A stretch of DNA of 64,000 nt from Cristatella mucedo (GCA_009760855.2 WPIO01000046.1:2990001-3054000), one strand, 5' to 3'. Shown: positions 34,137 to 44,862, counted from the stretch's first letter. Notes: generated by a model not told the origin, from the sequence alone. Numbers and translations: made by a program.

Positions 34137-34256
34137 AGCCACGTAGCGAGTCTAGAAGTAATAGCTGAGCTCTTGCTAAGAAGCACTACTAATTCAAAGA
34201 TTGATGCAAACACTACAAAAAAGGAAGTGCAACAAAAGATAGCTTCGCAAACACAG
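34137..34256 (+). CDS. Candidate isolated exon (40 codons), unknown protein
   Basis: The acceptor-like catttacaaatgcag ends at 34136 and the donor cag|gtaaga starts at 34257. It is 120 nt, phase 0 at both ends and fully open. It would encode a helical segment (SHVASLEVIAELLLRSTTNS, then a Lys/Gln-rich end). No family is recognised and no partner exon was found nearby on the plus strand. It could be chance. Confidence 0.2.
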
Positions 34257-34609
34257 GTAAGAAGTGTAGTTGTTACACTCTGGTTACTGGGTGCTCGAGC
34301 AGATTTGTCGAAGTGTCTTACATAAAGTTAAGTGCATGCTGAATCAGCATGTGCCTGGGGGAGGGGACACAGCTGCAGGCAGTCAACTGTGACCTAACTT
34401 TCCCACGACGTGCCAGCCACCCATGTCAGTCTCTGCCACCGAGCTAGCTCTGCTCACGGTGAGCCATCAAGCACCATCCTATGGCCTACAAAACAGCCTG
34501 AAGCATCCCGCTATTGTGCTGCCACGATGGGGCATGCTTGCTTGCAATGATTTCAGTGCTGAGCCTAACTACAGAATCATCAAGACACTAAGGTGATCAC
34601 TTTCACTGG

Positions 34610-34640
<31 letters not shown>

Positions 34641-35560
34641 GCCGATCCCGGAGGCCTATCGAGCATCTTCACACTGCATCACGTGAACCCTGCAGGGTAG
34701 TGTGTTTGCCTAGCAGGCAGGAGCTCTAAGGAGCTGAAACCTATAAGCACCTACAATTGCAAGAAACAAGTCAAGCCACCCACTGTCATTAGCTAGACTG
34801 GTGGTAATAGAGCAGTCCGATCGAAGCATATGATCGAAGCATATATTCGCAGGTGCACACAGAACTCACGAACAAGGCAAGCAGATTTCCAGTCACACGG
34901 CTCACACGTAGCGATATCAGACTACATCTCGCAAAAAATTGCGGCACAATGTCACGTGATTGCTGTCTCTCAGCACAAGAATTGTGATTTTGGCATCGAG
35001 ATAAAATGCGATTGGTGCATGCCTCTCGGAGAGGTGCTGTAATATGGGCTGAGAATCTCCGACAGGCTGAAATTCATTGGCTAGCCTAACGATAATGATG
35101 GCTTTTCATACCGGGCCCAGCTTTGGCACGCAAATTGATGCTGCAAGCCTGAGGCTTTAGCAGGGGGCCTCAACTTGCATGTGGACAGAACTCGGTAATT
35201 GCAGGCCGCAAGGCTGGGGGAGATGCAATAAATGAATTAGTTGTAGCAAGCGCTCCTCTGCAGAAGAAGTGGCATCAGCACAAGGGGGCTTTACTAAAAA
35301 CGTAATTGTTCACAAAGCACATTCTCATGCAAGAACCATTCGATACTGATGGGACAACGGAAACAGTTTAAGACAGGCAGAATATTCTGGACAAAGAGAT
35401 TGCATCACGTATAAAGTGTCTGACTCGTAGCGCAGCCTACATCCGAGTAAAGACGAGTCACGTTTTGGAAGGTTTGGCTTGATGGCTTAGAGCTACGACG
35501 TCAAACCTATATTAGCAATCCTCCTGCTCTGACATCAGATATGGCCTGCTAAAAAAGTAC

Positions 35561-35749
35561 CTGTTGTGGGGCATGGCTACTCGTGGGAAGTCTACGGCCC
35601 AGCAGCTCCCCACGAATGCCCGCTTTAGGCTGGGCCGTCAAGCTCACTCTATTAGAGCCTAGTGCACAACGAGGTCTAGCTGTCATTCTTTTCCGCATCC
35701 TAACCTCTACAGCACCCTCCGATTGCACGGACCGATGCTTGAGCATCAC
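35561..35749 (-). CDS. Candidate upstream exon on the LDB1 strand
   Basis: The minus frame is open from an ATG at 35749 and ends Q-Q at a donor cag|gtactt (exon end 35561), in phase 0. Phase 0 would join to 'PTAQVQPTPQ..' of the possible extended first LDB1 exon. The protein is Arg-rich (VRMRKRMTARPRCALGSN) and resembles nothing I know, so it could also be a chance open frame. Confidence 0.18.
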
Positions 35750-36390
35750 AAGCCGTTTATGGAATCTCCTTCAACTTTGCAGGGATCTCAGTTTGGTGTA
35801 CGGTATTTGTTGTTGCTACGAAATGCTGAGCTTAACGTCAGCTGCGGGATCAGAACTCAGCTAGTGCAAAGTTACTCGGCGTTATCATAAGCATCATTTC
35901 GAGTCCAACGTTCGGTGCTCTGGAATTAAGGTGTCAGATTAGGATCGTAGACACGTGAGGTGAGTGAGATTAGATCGAAAAGAGAAGCAGCACGGCATCG
36001 AAGCCAGCGAAAGGGTATTCCAAACATTCTCATTAGCATAATGTCAAAGCCTTGTATACCCTGCAAGGCTATAAAATTCTGAAGACAGATTATCCCTGTC
36101 CCCATAACCACAGTGAATGCTTGACTTTAAAACCTGAAACTGTGAAAGACAAAAATGGACAAGCTGCCAAAACTAGACAAGAGGAAAAATATATGATGCA
36201 CGAATAAAAAGACTGGGTGTTAATTATTTGTGGTATCTATTAACAGAGGTATAGGCTGGTAACCAACAAGTGCAACTCCAAACGATTTGGTTTATTATAA
36301 AGGCGGTGTTCGTCGGGGTAGAGTAGCGAGAGATGAGGCAAGACATAAAGCTGCTACTATCCCAATATGCTCTATCACATGTTTCCACAA

Positions 36391-36424
36391 TTCTATGCAC
36401 ATATATATATATATATATATATAT
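36391..36424. repeat. (AT)n microsatellite
   Basis: A pure AT run following catgcacatatata-like sequence. No adjacent transposon tail was recognised. Confidence 0.85.
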
Positions 36425-36799
36425 AAATACGATATACTAAAATATACGCATATGTATGTACAGCTCTCTGGTATTATTTGCCAGCACCAGGTCGTGCCGA
36501 CGCCAACGACAAATCGGACGGAAGAGCCTAACATCTAATAAAATCGCCAAAGCTCGCACGATGCAGATATTGTGATACACATATCTATTCTCAAAACTAC
36601 AGCAACTTTGAAGTAGACCATCATTTAAGCTCCATGAACACCCATCTGTGGAGCAGTTACTAACCTTTTGTCTAAAGCAGAGTACGCCCGGAGCAGCCGG
36701 AAGACGCACCACAAAGAGCTATGATAGAGCATCATGGGAAGACCAGCTGCTGCACTGGTACTGATGTCGGCGTTGGGCTGTGACTCGACCGAGATGCTC

Positions 36800-36832
36800 C
36801 AGCTGACGTTCCGATTCCCGGAACGTCAGCTG
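36800..36832. repeat. Perfect 14-bp inverted repeat with 5-nt loop
   Basis: The arms cagctgacgttccg (36800-36813) and cggaacgtcagctg (36819-36832) flank attcc. Each arm contains a CAGCTG E-box and a TGACGT CRE/ATF half-site. It lies in a GC-rich block about 3.3 kb upstream of the LDB1 start. Confidence 0.85.
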
Positions 36833-38884
36833 CCTGGCCCTCACCCTGTCAAGATGAATACTCGGACGACGAATTTCGGTGCGGGTCACCTGACCACATC
36901 GTCGTGCACTCCACACTCTCCGCCAGCCCGCCAGTGCAAGTGCTGGCGTCATCCTCTCATCCCTTCTACTCCGGAGCTACCGATCCGACGCCTGCAACCA
37001 CGCACAAAAATGTGTAAAAGTCACAACTTTGGGTTCGCCTGTGTCAATATAGCTGTCGCTTTACTTCTAGTCAACTTCGTCACGGCTCGCCGTCCCTACA
37101 CACTTATGGCAAAGGGTATTACGTGCGGTAAGGGATGCGCGAGATTGGGGCACCCATGCCATCCGTTAACCTGGGTCGTCGACTGGTAAATTAAGTCGCT
37201 TGAAACATTTCACATGAAAATAGAATACATTTAAGTGGAATATGATGGAACTCAACATAGTATGGCGTCGGTTAGCCACTAGCCACTTTGTCTTCGCTAC
37301 CCAAGTTTATTACAGAAAAAAAGGCAAGGAACTAGATGTAGAGAGTATCTAGACTAAAACTGGTCGATTTGGAGTGTGGAAGAGAGATTTAGCACTTTCT
37401 GGCTAACCGCAATCTTTTTCGTGGTCACTCAAAACAGTTGATGCCTTTAAGGAATTTGTGGTGCTTGTTCCATTTAGCAGCCTGTCTTCGTGCTTCAGAG
37501 GCTGAATATTTAAGTAATGTCAACACATCACATGGCCGCCAAGTTACTGGCCTTTGAATGCATGCATCAAGAAGCAGTTCATTGCCTTGTATTAATTTTA
37601 CTTGCACCATGATGCACTGGAAGCAGACAGATGAAGCGATGCGACCTATTAAGTTGAAACAAGAAGCCCAATCTATTTTTTGCATCCGCTACACCATGGC
37701 TGGTAAAGGTAAAATGGCTGTAATCACACGAAATTTGCTGACATGAAGAAGCGTGAAGATATGGGCGCTGCACTATTCACCCAGTTGAACTCTTACTAAC
37801 ACAACCTCTGAGGCAGCATTGACATCATGATCATCAAAAGAGCTTAGTCAAGTTAAAAAAAAAACATAAAGAGGAGTTGTTGAAAACAGGATTTGTGCGT
37901 AGAGAAGAGGTATTCTCCATCATCATTAGGCATGCGCATATGAGACATGTAGCCCTGTCGTGAAGTGAAGATAGCCAAACCACATTCGGCATCTCGCACA
38001 GAACAAGAGTTGCCAGCTATAACATTCGTAGTGCTGAACCAACAGTAGCTTAATCGCAGGTGTGAAAAACAGATTAACCCAAAATTAAAGCAGCAGTATA
38101 TCCGACGCGGAAATAATTCCTGGAAAGAGATCTAGTTCTGATAGGGTGCTAGGAAATTTCTTGCTAGGATACTCGGCTATAAAGAGATGAAATAATCTCA
38201 GTGATAAAAGGCCTTAAGAAGTCTGCGACTGATGCGGATGAAACCTGTTCAAAGACTACGTTTCTTCTGTACCTGGAAGACTAGAAAAGTGCTCTTTTTT
38301 CACTCGAAAACAAAAGTTTAGCCATTTATATCTAAAATAGATTTACAACTATTTAATCATTTGCTCGAAAACTCGGAGCGGACTCACTACCTACTGCTGT
38401 GGTTACCTAAATTAAGTTTAATAAAGAGAGCTGTAAAACCGATGCCATTTTCTTTCTGGTATTCAGTGGAGAAGAAACGATGTCCAGCTATAAATAAGGT
38501 TTTAATGCTTCTCTAAATAGATTAATATTAAGTCTTTCCAATCGGTCATTATTCGACTGATACTTTAGAAACTTGGTTTGAAGAGAAAAGTCCTACAAAT
38601 ACTGTCGGCCAGTCTCCATCTATCTTTTTATATCAAAGATTCTTGGAAAGATTTTTTCGAGTGGCAGCTTGTGAAACTCATTGACAAGAATAAATTTTGA
38701 GAAACATTGCTTTTAAAATTCAAGTGACATTGTGTAGCTGAAAATGCTCTTTTCTTTGTGATCAAAGGTAGCATTAATGGTGGTAACGTCACTGCCCTGG
38801 CAGTGCTCGCTCGATCGGTTGCGTTCGGCACTATTTAACACGATATCTTACTTGAATGACCGCGAACAACGATCGGACTCGGAG

Positions 38885-39590
38885 ACGAAGGATTGATTAG
38901 ATTCAAAGGGTACTTGTCACATCGTATTAAACTTCTATTTTTTGGTGGTGAAATTTCACGCAGCAGACCAGTAATCTGTGGAGTTCTAGGAATGCTTTAT
39001 TCTTCGTCCATCGGTGCTTTGAGTTTATCCAGAGTCTCACGGCAAAATTGATTCGGGCTTCGGGCTCGTGGACTGGAATGCAATTTTTATGCTGACGATA
39101 ATCTTCAGCACTTTCTCATTTAAATTGTCTGAATCAACTGCAGTAACTTACAAGCTGGATGCTTGCCTTTCAGAAACTTGATCTTGGATGTTGGCCAATT
39201 TCCTTAAGTTAAGGATGATAAAACCGAACCCCTACTTACAGACCACCTTAAGCGTGCGGCTGGACTAAGAAACTATGTTTTCTAATTGGTGATGCTGTTT
39301 TACGACCTTAATTATGTTATTATGTTCTCAGTATGTAGTCATCCTCTTTGATGATTGCTTAAAATTTAAAAGTGACCCCAGGAAGACCACTGTCGCACCT
39401 AGCCATTACATTCGATCTCTGTATAAGATTAGGGACTCCCTATATGGTAGCTTGCTAAGAATCTTACTAGCTCCCTGGTTTCGTCTAGGCCGGACTGCTG
39501 TAATTCAGTTTAGGCTGGGCTATCTAGGAAAGCCACTAAGGCTCTGCAGCTGCTGTTGAATGTGCCTGCGACCTGCGAGGCTAGTAAACA
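38885..39590 (+). mobile_element. LINE-B fragment, reverse transcriptase domain
   Basis: Plus frames give KGYLSHRIKLLFFGGEISRS, RPVICGVLGM (normally GVPQGSVLGP), ECNFYADDNLQ (YADD present), SESTAVTYKLDACLSET, FDDCLKFKSD and HYIRSLYKIRDSL. Frameshifts separate the blocks. It ends just before the CA repeat at 39614. Confidence 0.85.
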
Positions 39591-39613
39591 ATCTCAGCGT
39601 TTAAGCCATATGT

Positions 39614-39614
39614 A

Positions 39615-39669
<55 letters not shown>

Positions 39670-39676
39670 ACACACA
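39614..39676. repeat. (CA)n microsatellite
   Basis: A CA run with a cacatacacac interruption, sitting at the 3' end of the minus-strand LINE-B copy. It possibly replaces that element's normal TTACA-type tail. Confidence 0.95.
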
Positions 39677-39689
39677 TATAAATATATGT

Positions 39690-41445
39690 CTGTAACTCCG
39701 CAGAGCCACAAAGACTATGTGGGTGTTTAAATCTCGGTTGCCTAAGCATCTTTTGAATGAAGCGCATTTGGTGGCCACAGACTTCATCTCACACCACAAA
39801 GAGAAAGTGAAGCAAATAGCCCAGTCTGGAGAGCAGTTGAGGTAGTGAGTAGCATGAAGTAGAAGTTTCGGACTGGTGGAAAGGATGTGCCGCAGTGGGC
39901 AGAAGAAGAGCAATTTGTGTTCCCGTAAGAATGGTGGAAATGAGTTCCACAGTCTAGGACCTGCAGAGCAGAAGCTTCTGTCGCCAACGGTCTTTAAGCG
40001 AAGAAGTGGAACAGCTTTTATTGTCCACATTTATTGTCCACACAGGACCTGAGGGCGCGAGAAGGCTTAACATAATGTAGCAGTTCAACCAGCCACGAAG
40101 GAGCCAAGCTGTGGAGGGCCTTGTGGGTCAGTGTAAGAACTTTGCTCTGTACCCGATGATCAACCGGCAGCAATCCTAGCTCTCGTAGCAGCGGAGACAC
40201 ATGAACAAGCCAATGGGATTTACATGCTACCGTTGCAGCCATATCCATAGCCAGCTGCAGTGTTCACGTGGCTTTTTTGGTAGCCCAGCGAAAGCAAATT
40301 ATAATAATCTAGCCTAGAGAGGACTAAGGGGCTAGTTGAAGTTTTCCCAGGCCAGAGGGAAAGACAGTTCTTAGTCTTAGATAGAGATCAAACCTGGTGG
40401 CTAGCTGTGGAAGTAGTCTTCTTAACGAAGCCTTCAAATTGTAGGCAGATGTCGAAGACGACACCTAAAATCCGAGCATGGTGATGGTCGCGAAACAGCA
40501 TTACCTATAAGAAGGGCAAAGCTTTCTAGTCCAGCCACACGCTTAGGGTGTCCTATGAGTAGCAGCTCAGTTTTATCTTCACTTAGTTTAAGGAAATTTA
40601 CTGACATCCAGGATCGAATGTCGGCAAGGCGAGAATTTGATTAATCAGTCGCCGAAGCAGATTCCGACGGTTTACACGAAGAATACAGGTGAGTATCTTC
40701 AGCATAAAAGTGCTATTCTATTCCGTGGGCCCGAATAAAATTTCTCAGAGGTTGAGCATAAATGGAGAACAGCAAAGGACTGAGGGCGGACCCTTGAAGG
40801 ACTCTTCAGGTGCGTAATCTGGTGGATGAGACCTGACCCCCCACGACAGGGATTGAACACGATGGGACAAATACGATTTAAACTACGCCAGTGCCTCTTC
40901 TGCCGGACCGATCATTGTTCTTAATCGTTCAAGAAGGATTTTTGATCTACACTGTCGAAGGCAGCTGATAGATCTACAAGCACTGGAGCGGTAAGGTTAC
41001 CATCATCATTGCTGCATAAGATGCCATTGGTTACATGGAGAAGTGCAGTTTCAATGTAGTGCTACCGCTTGAACCCAGATTGAAATTATTCTGAGCTTTC
41101 AATCTTTTCAATGTGTGCTACCTGCTGCTTAGCAACAATTTTTTCATGAATTGTTGACAAAAAAGGAAGAACGGAAACTCTACGACAGTTTTCGAGGACC
41201 TGTGTATCTAATCGCAGGATTTATAAAAGTATCGATCGCCGATTTGAAGGAGTTGGTTACAACCTCTTTTTCCAGAGAAGCATTAAAAATCTCGGTTATG
41301 GCTGGGCTAAGTTGGTCTTCTTGTAAAAACTACGGAGAAGATGGTATGTGGTATTCAGGAGACGAGCCCTTTTCACTAGACCTTATTAAGGTAGCCACAT
41401 TGCAAGCAGAAACCTCTGAAAATCTTTTAATGAAGGTCATAGGTT
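39690..41445 (-). mobile_element. LINE-B, reverse transcriptase through 3' UTR
   Basis: Minus-strand order: RFSEVSACNVATLIRSS, PAITEIFNASLEKEVVTNSF, IVAKQQVAHIEKIESSE, FQSGFKR (RT QSGF), VLVDLSAAFDSVDQKS, HPKRVAGLES, LLRELGLLPVDHRVQSKVLT, PSRALRSCVDNK and AGPRLWNSFPPFLRE. It is the longest LINE-B copy in the window and gives the order of motifs. Stops and frameshifts are present and the endonuclease is missing. Confidence 0.9.
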
Positions 41446-41639
41446 GCGAAGCCACGTGTCTTCTTTGCTGAAGGAACTGCGATGGCTTCCGGTCGATCAA
41501 CGGATGCAGTGCTAAAGTTGTTGGGAAAAGGCCTGCCATGGCTTGGCTTCTTCGTGTCGACCTCAACCGTGGTACCGTTTCAGCCTCCTCGTGCCCATTA
41601 GTCCTCTGACAATAAATTAACTGCTCTCTTTGTGCGCTT

Positions 41640-41825
41640 ATACTAGCTGATTTAACAGCCTCTTTTGAATAGCGACAGAGGAGCCCTGATGGCTATCACC
41701 ACCACTTGCAGCGGCGATACAGAATCACCCACCACAGGAATCGAACCCACGACCTATGGACCGAGTTCGTGAAAAGCAACCGCCTTTTCTAGTGCGCCAT
41801 CACGGCTCACCCGCCACGGCTCACC
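41640..41825 (-). mobile_element. SINE-A inside LINE-B
   Basis: The plus strand starts tactagctgatttaacagcc (SINE 3' end), passes the inverted B-box aggaatcgaacccacgac, and ends atcacggctcacc followed by a short duplication cgccacggctcacc. LINE-B sequence continues on both sides. Confidence 0.88.
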
Positions 41826-42090
41826 CACACTCCCCCGAATGACAGTTAGAGAAACATTTTGCTCTGCAGGTCCGAGACTGTGGATCATTTTCATAACTTT
41901 GCTGTGAGGGTATCTTCTTTCACGCGGCCGACTGCGGCACATTCTATCCGGCCATCCTAAGCTGCTCATGTTCTTGACTTCCTCCTGACACAGTTTTGCT
42001 TCTCACTCTCTTTTTGTTTCGTGAGATTAAGTCCGTTGGTTACTGCATGAATGGTAAAGGCCAGTTAGGCTTTGAATGTGCTATAAAAAA

Positions 42091-42262
42091 ACACCTAGCT
42101 GATTAAACAGCCTCTTTTTGTATAGCGACAGAAGAGCCTTTACGGCCATCACAACCGCTGGCAGCGGCGATAATGGATCGCCCACTGCAGGAATCGAACC
42201 CACGACCTCGGGACCGAGGTCGTGAAAACAACCGCCTTACCTAGTGCGCCATCGCGGCTCAC
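42091..42262 (-). mobile_element. SINE-A inside LINE-B 3' UTR
   Basis: Well preserved. On the minus strand: gagccgcgatggcgcactag, gtaaggcggttg, the cgacctcggtcccgaggtcg palindrome, B-box gggttcgattcctgc, the aaggctcttctgtcgctata body and a ctgtttaatcagctag end. It is flanked by A-rich LINE sequence (ctataaaaaaac on the left, aaagaaaaactc on the right). Confidence 0.9.
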
Positions 42263-42597
42263 TAAAGAAAAACTCTTTAGCGTAGCACTCACTTGGTTTT
42301 CCAGAGTGCAGCAGACTTACTATTACATGAATCGGGCATTTACGGCGCCTAACCGTAGATTATGACAAGACCGTTACTTAATCATTTTTATTCAGGAACG
42401 CTTACAAATGTATCAGAAGTCATTATCTCGCGGTTGTAGCGTGCTAATGTTTCGTTGCTGTTGGTGGTGTATTGCATGTAGCCTCGCTGTGGCTGAGGAA
42501 TATATTAGTCCACGCCAATAAAATGGAGTAGCTATTAAATTAAATGAATATTCCCGTGATAAATCTTGGGAAATTTCAGTGATGCATTATAATGTGG

Positions 42598-42730
42598 GCC
42601 TCAGTGTCCGCTGCCCTAGCGGTAAGCCAAGCATAGTTGGCGAGCCCGGCTAATTTCGTCGGACGCGAACTCTATACCGCGACCTAGGTCGTGAAGGGTT
42701 CGAATCTTACCTTCAGTTTCCGTCAGTTTT
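42598..42730 (+). mobile_element. tRNA-like element distinct from SINE-A and SINE-B
   Basis: It has an A-box-like ctgccctagcggtaagcc and, about 85 bases later, tcgtgaagggttcgaatctt (B-box GGTTCGAATC). The interval is longer than in a normal tRNA and the body does not match the other two families. It could be a third SINE or a tRNA pseudogene. Confidence 0.45.
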
Positions 42731-43222
42731 TGACCTTGTCATAAAAACGCGAGGCATTTGGCTCGCAGCTTTGACAGCTCAATACTCGGAGGGCTCCTGC
42801 TTCTGCTTCTTCGTTTTCTCTAGTCTTTTCCCGTTGCAGAGTCTGTCGTATGCGACGTTTCTGTTGAGCATTGCCAGCGTCGGGCTGAATGGCTTCCTTT
42901 GCTGCTTGGCTTACTCGTTGCTATAGGTATGCTGACATAGGTATGCTGACTGTTCGCTCTACTCATCTGTTTCCAATGCATTGCTGCGAACACTCGCTAG
43001 CACACAATGGCGGGCGGAAAGCACCGATTGTACGCACAAATTGGCTTGCACTTATCAAAAATCACTCGAAACTTCAACTTTGCTTTGGAAGCCCCAGTGG
43101 AAATCGCGAGCTATATTTATCCATATCTCTATTCTATTTAAGCATGCCAATGCCTATCCAAAGCAGGCGCAGCACAACTTTCAGTTGTCACGCTCACTCT
43201 GGTAGCTGTCCAACATACCAAC

Positions 43223-43342
43223 ATGGCTGGTCCAAGCGGAAGCGGAGAAGCACCGGAAGTGCCGGTAGTAGTTTCGGGCGACAGCAAAGGGGGTTGCAGT
43301 GCAGAGACTGCAAGCTGGCGGAATGCCATGACCACCCTTTGA
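43223..43342 (+). CDS. Short ORF, 39 residues, unknown
   Basis: The ATG is in a favourable context (caacATGgct). It encodes MAGPSGSGEAPEVPVVVSG and ends WRNAMTTL-stop. It could be a first exon or chance; no splice partner was recognised. Confidence 0.15.
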   Translation: MAGPSGSGEAPEVPVVVSGDSKGGCSAETASWRNAMTTL

Positions 43343-43576
43343 AAAAATCATTTCAAATTAAGAGTCCTTTGAATTTCTAGAACTTCAATTCTTGATTACA
43401 ACTAGGCGAGTCCATGTTGCAGCTACATAAGCACATTGGCCAAATTATGTACCCATTGCGTTTACTCGCCGTTCCGTCGCAGTGGTGATACTTTTCGAGT
43501 TGCACGGATGTTAAAGTGACTTCTGCGACTGTGGCGAACTTGCGGAATAATTAACTACTAAAAAGTCTAGCTTGTC

Positions 43577-43738
43577 ATGAGGGCAAAGCGTCGTCGAGTC
43601 AAGCGAGCAGCAGTCACGGAAGCAGGCGGTGCAGGAGGGACGCAGCGAAGAGGGCTAGCAAAAGGACCGCAGCAGCGCGCAACGGAAGAGATGGCGTCGC
43701 TGGGCGATAATCGCGACAGCGAGTTTCGCAGTCTGTGA
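43577..43738 (+). CDS. Short basic ORF, 53 residues, unknown
   Basis: It starts MRAKRRRVKRAAVTEAGGAG and ends EMASLGDNRDSEFRSL-stop. The Arg/Lys-rich N-terminus looks like a nuclear signal and the GC content is above the flanks. No family is recognised. The opposite strand is also open here (61 codons), so coding status is unresolved. Confidence 0.18.
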   Translation: MRAKRRRVKRAAVTEAGGAGGTQRRGLAKGPQQRATEEMASLGDNRDSEFRSL

Positions 43739-44169
43739 CCCTTGGAGCACAACCAGTTTGTCCTTGTTTAAGCGAAAGAAGAGCGACAGCTGTTTTAATT
43801 AGCCGTTGAAGATCTGCTAGTGTGAGAAGGCGGAAACTGGTGCGGCAGTTCGGCCAGGTATTGATGACACGCTGACATGAATCGGAATTGGCTAGATTAC
43901 GACTGGCGAGATATTACTTGCGGTTTCCGGAATCATACTGGCTCAGAACTGTAACTTCGTAATCTACTAGGGTTTTGCAATATAAAGCCAAAAGCAGGGA
44001 GTATTGTGGCTGGTTGCGCTCTAGAATTGGAATGAGGCAGTTCAGTGATGCCGTGAGGGCGTCGCAGAGAGAGCTCTTGTATGCTATGGCTAGGCCTGGA
44101 CATCTGCAAACCTCAGAGGCTGTCGAATAAACTGCTCTCAGCCATGGATATAGACTTTAAAAAGTACAA

Positions 44170-44300
44170 AATATATAATACAATATAGTTCACATATTAT
44201 TGAGCACGCTACCACTACCAATTTGGTCGTTCTTCATTTGCAGCAAATGTAAAGTGCTTGGAAAGAGATTGAGTTATCTGAGGGCACTATATCAAATGCA
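44170..44300 (+). mobile_element. LINE-A 3' end fragment
   Basis: Family 3' UTR text (gagcacgctaccactaccaa) and tail (gtaaagtgcttggaaagaga, ttgagttatctgagggcact, atatcaaatgcatta). The expected (ATT)n end is replaced by a CT repeat. Confidence 0.8.

Positions 44301-44301
<1 letters not shown>

Positions 44302-44353
<52 letters not shown>
44302..44353. repeat. Compound (CT)n(AT)n microsatellite
   Basis: A CT run to about 44333, then an AT run to 44353, directly at a LINE-A tail. Confidence 0.92.
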
Positions 44354-44389
44354 ACATCGTATAATATAGTATAGCCGAGATAGAATTAA

Positions 44390-44769
44390 GTAGATAGTTA
44401 AATATTTTGCAAGCCACCATGGAAGACAGTCCATAATCATAGGTAGGGATTGGATGTGATGGCTAGTTGTGGAAGCAACCTTCTTAACAAAACTTTCAAA
44501 ATTAAGGCTGTTGTTAAAGACGACAATTAAATCAAGAGCACACGGTGACCGTCGTGCACCAGCTTCACCTATTAGAAGAGCACATCATCTAGTCCAGCCA
44601 CACGCTTGCGTTGTCCTGTGAGTAGCAGTCCTGTATTATCGTCGTTTAGTTTAAGTATATTTTCCGACACCCAGCATCGAATTCCTGAAAGGCAAGCGTT
44701 CAGTTTATCAGTTGCGGCAGTAGACTCCGACGGTTTAAAGGACCAATAGAGTTGAGTATCATTAGCATG

Positions 44770-44773
<4 letters not shown>
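44390..44773 (-). mobile_element. LINE-B fragment around the reverse transcriptase active site
   Basis: The minus frame reads FHANDTQLYWSFKPSES, then DKLNACLSGIRCWVSENILK and RKRVAGLDD. The YADDT motif has become HANDT, so the catalytic Asp pair is damaged. Sequence upstream of this motif is replaced by the TG repeat. Confidence 0.88.
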
Positions 44774-44844
<71 letters not shown>

Positions 44845-44862
44845 GTGTGTGTGTGTGTGTGT
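44774..44862. repeat. (TG)n microsatellite within a LINE-B
   Basis: About 90 bp, with a single gtgtgcgtg interruption. It starts immediately next to the degenerate RT active-site codons. Confidence 0.95.

Larger units (their letters stand above)
33459..38884. other. Region upstream of LDB1, no gene established
   Basis: Contains a CT repeat (34613-34636), an AT microsatellite (36391-36424), a GC-rich hairpin block (36720-37010) and several exon-like open frames listed separately. LDB1 5' UTR exons or a promoter are expected in this direction. I could not place them with confidence. Confidence 0.4.
41446..42310 (+). mobile_element. LINE-B C-terminus split by two SINE-A copies
   Basis: The plus strand reads LLKELRWLPVDQRMQC and then '..VPISPLTIN' up to 41639. 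It resumes at about 41826 with gacagttagagaaaca and a degraded 'FALQVRDCGSFS' and 'ADCGTFYPAILSC', and is broken again at about 42090. It picks up after 42262 with aaaaactctttagcgtagca, the family 3' UTR. It abuts the minus-strand LINE-B copy head to head at about 41445. Confidence 0.78.

Noticed and set aside
36295-36538. Frames crossing the AT microsatellite at 36391
   Set aside because: Produced by the repeat; no conserved flanks.
36734-37189. 151-residue plus-strand frame
   Set aside because: It spans the hairpin and the segment shared with 27.85 kb; it looks like repeat or regulatory DNA rather than a gene.
42889-43380. 163-residue plus-strand frame
   Set aside because: Mixed low-quality composition, no domain. 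The shorter frame at 43223 in another phase has better start context, so neither is firmly supported.
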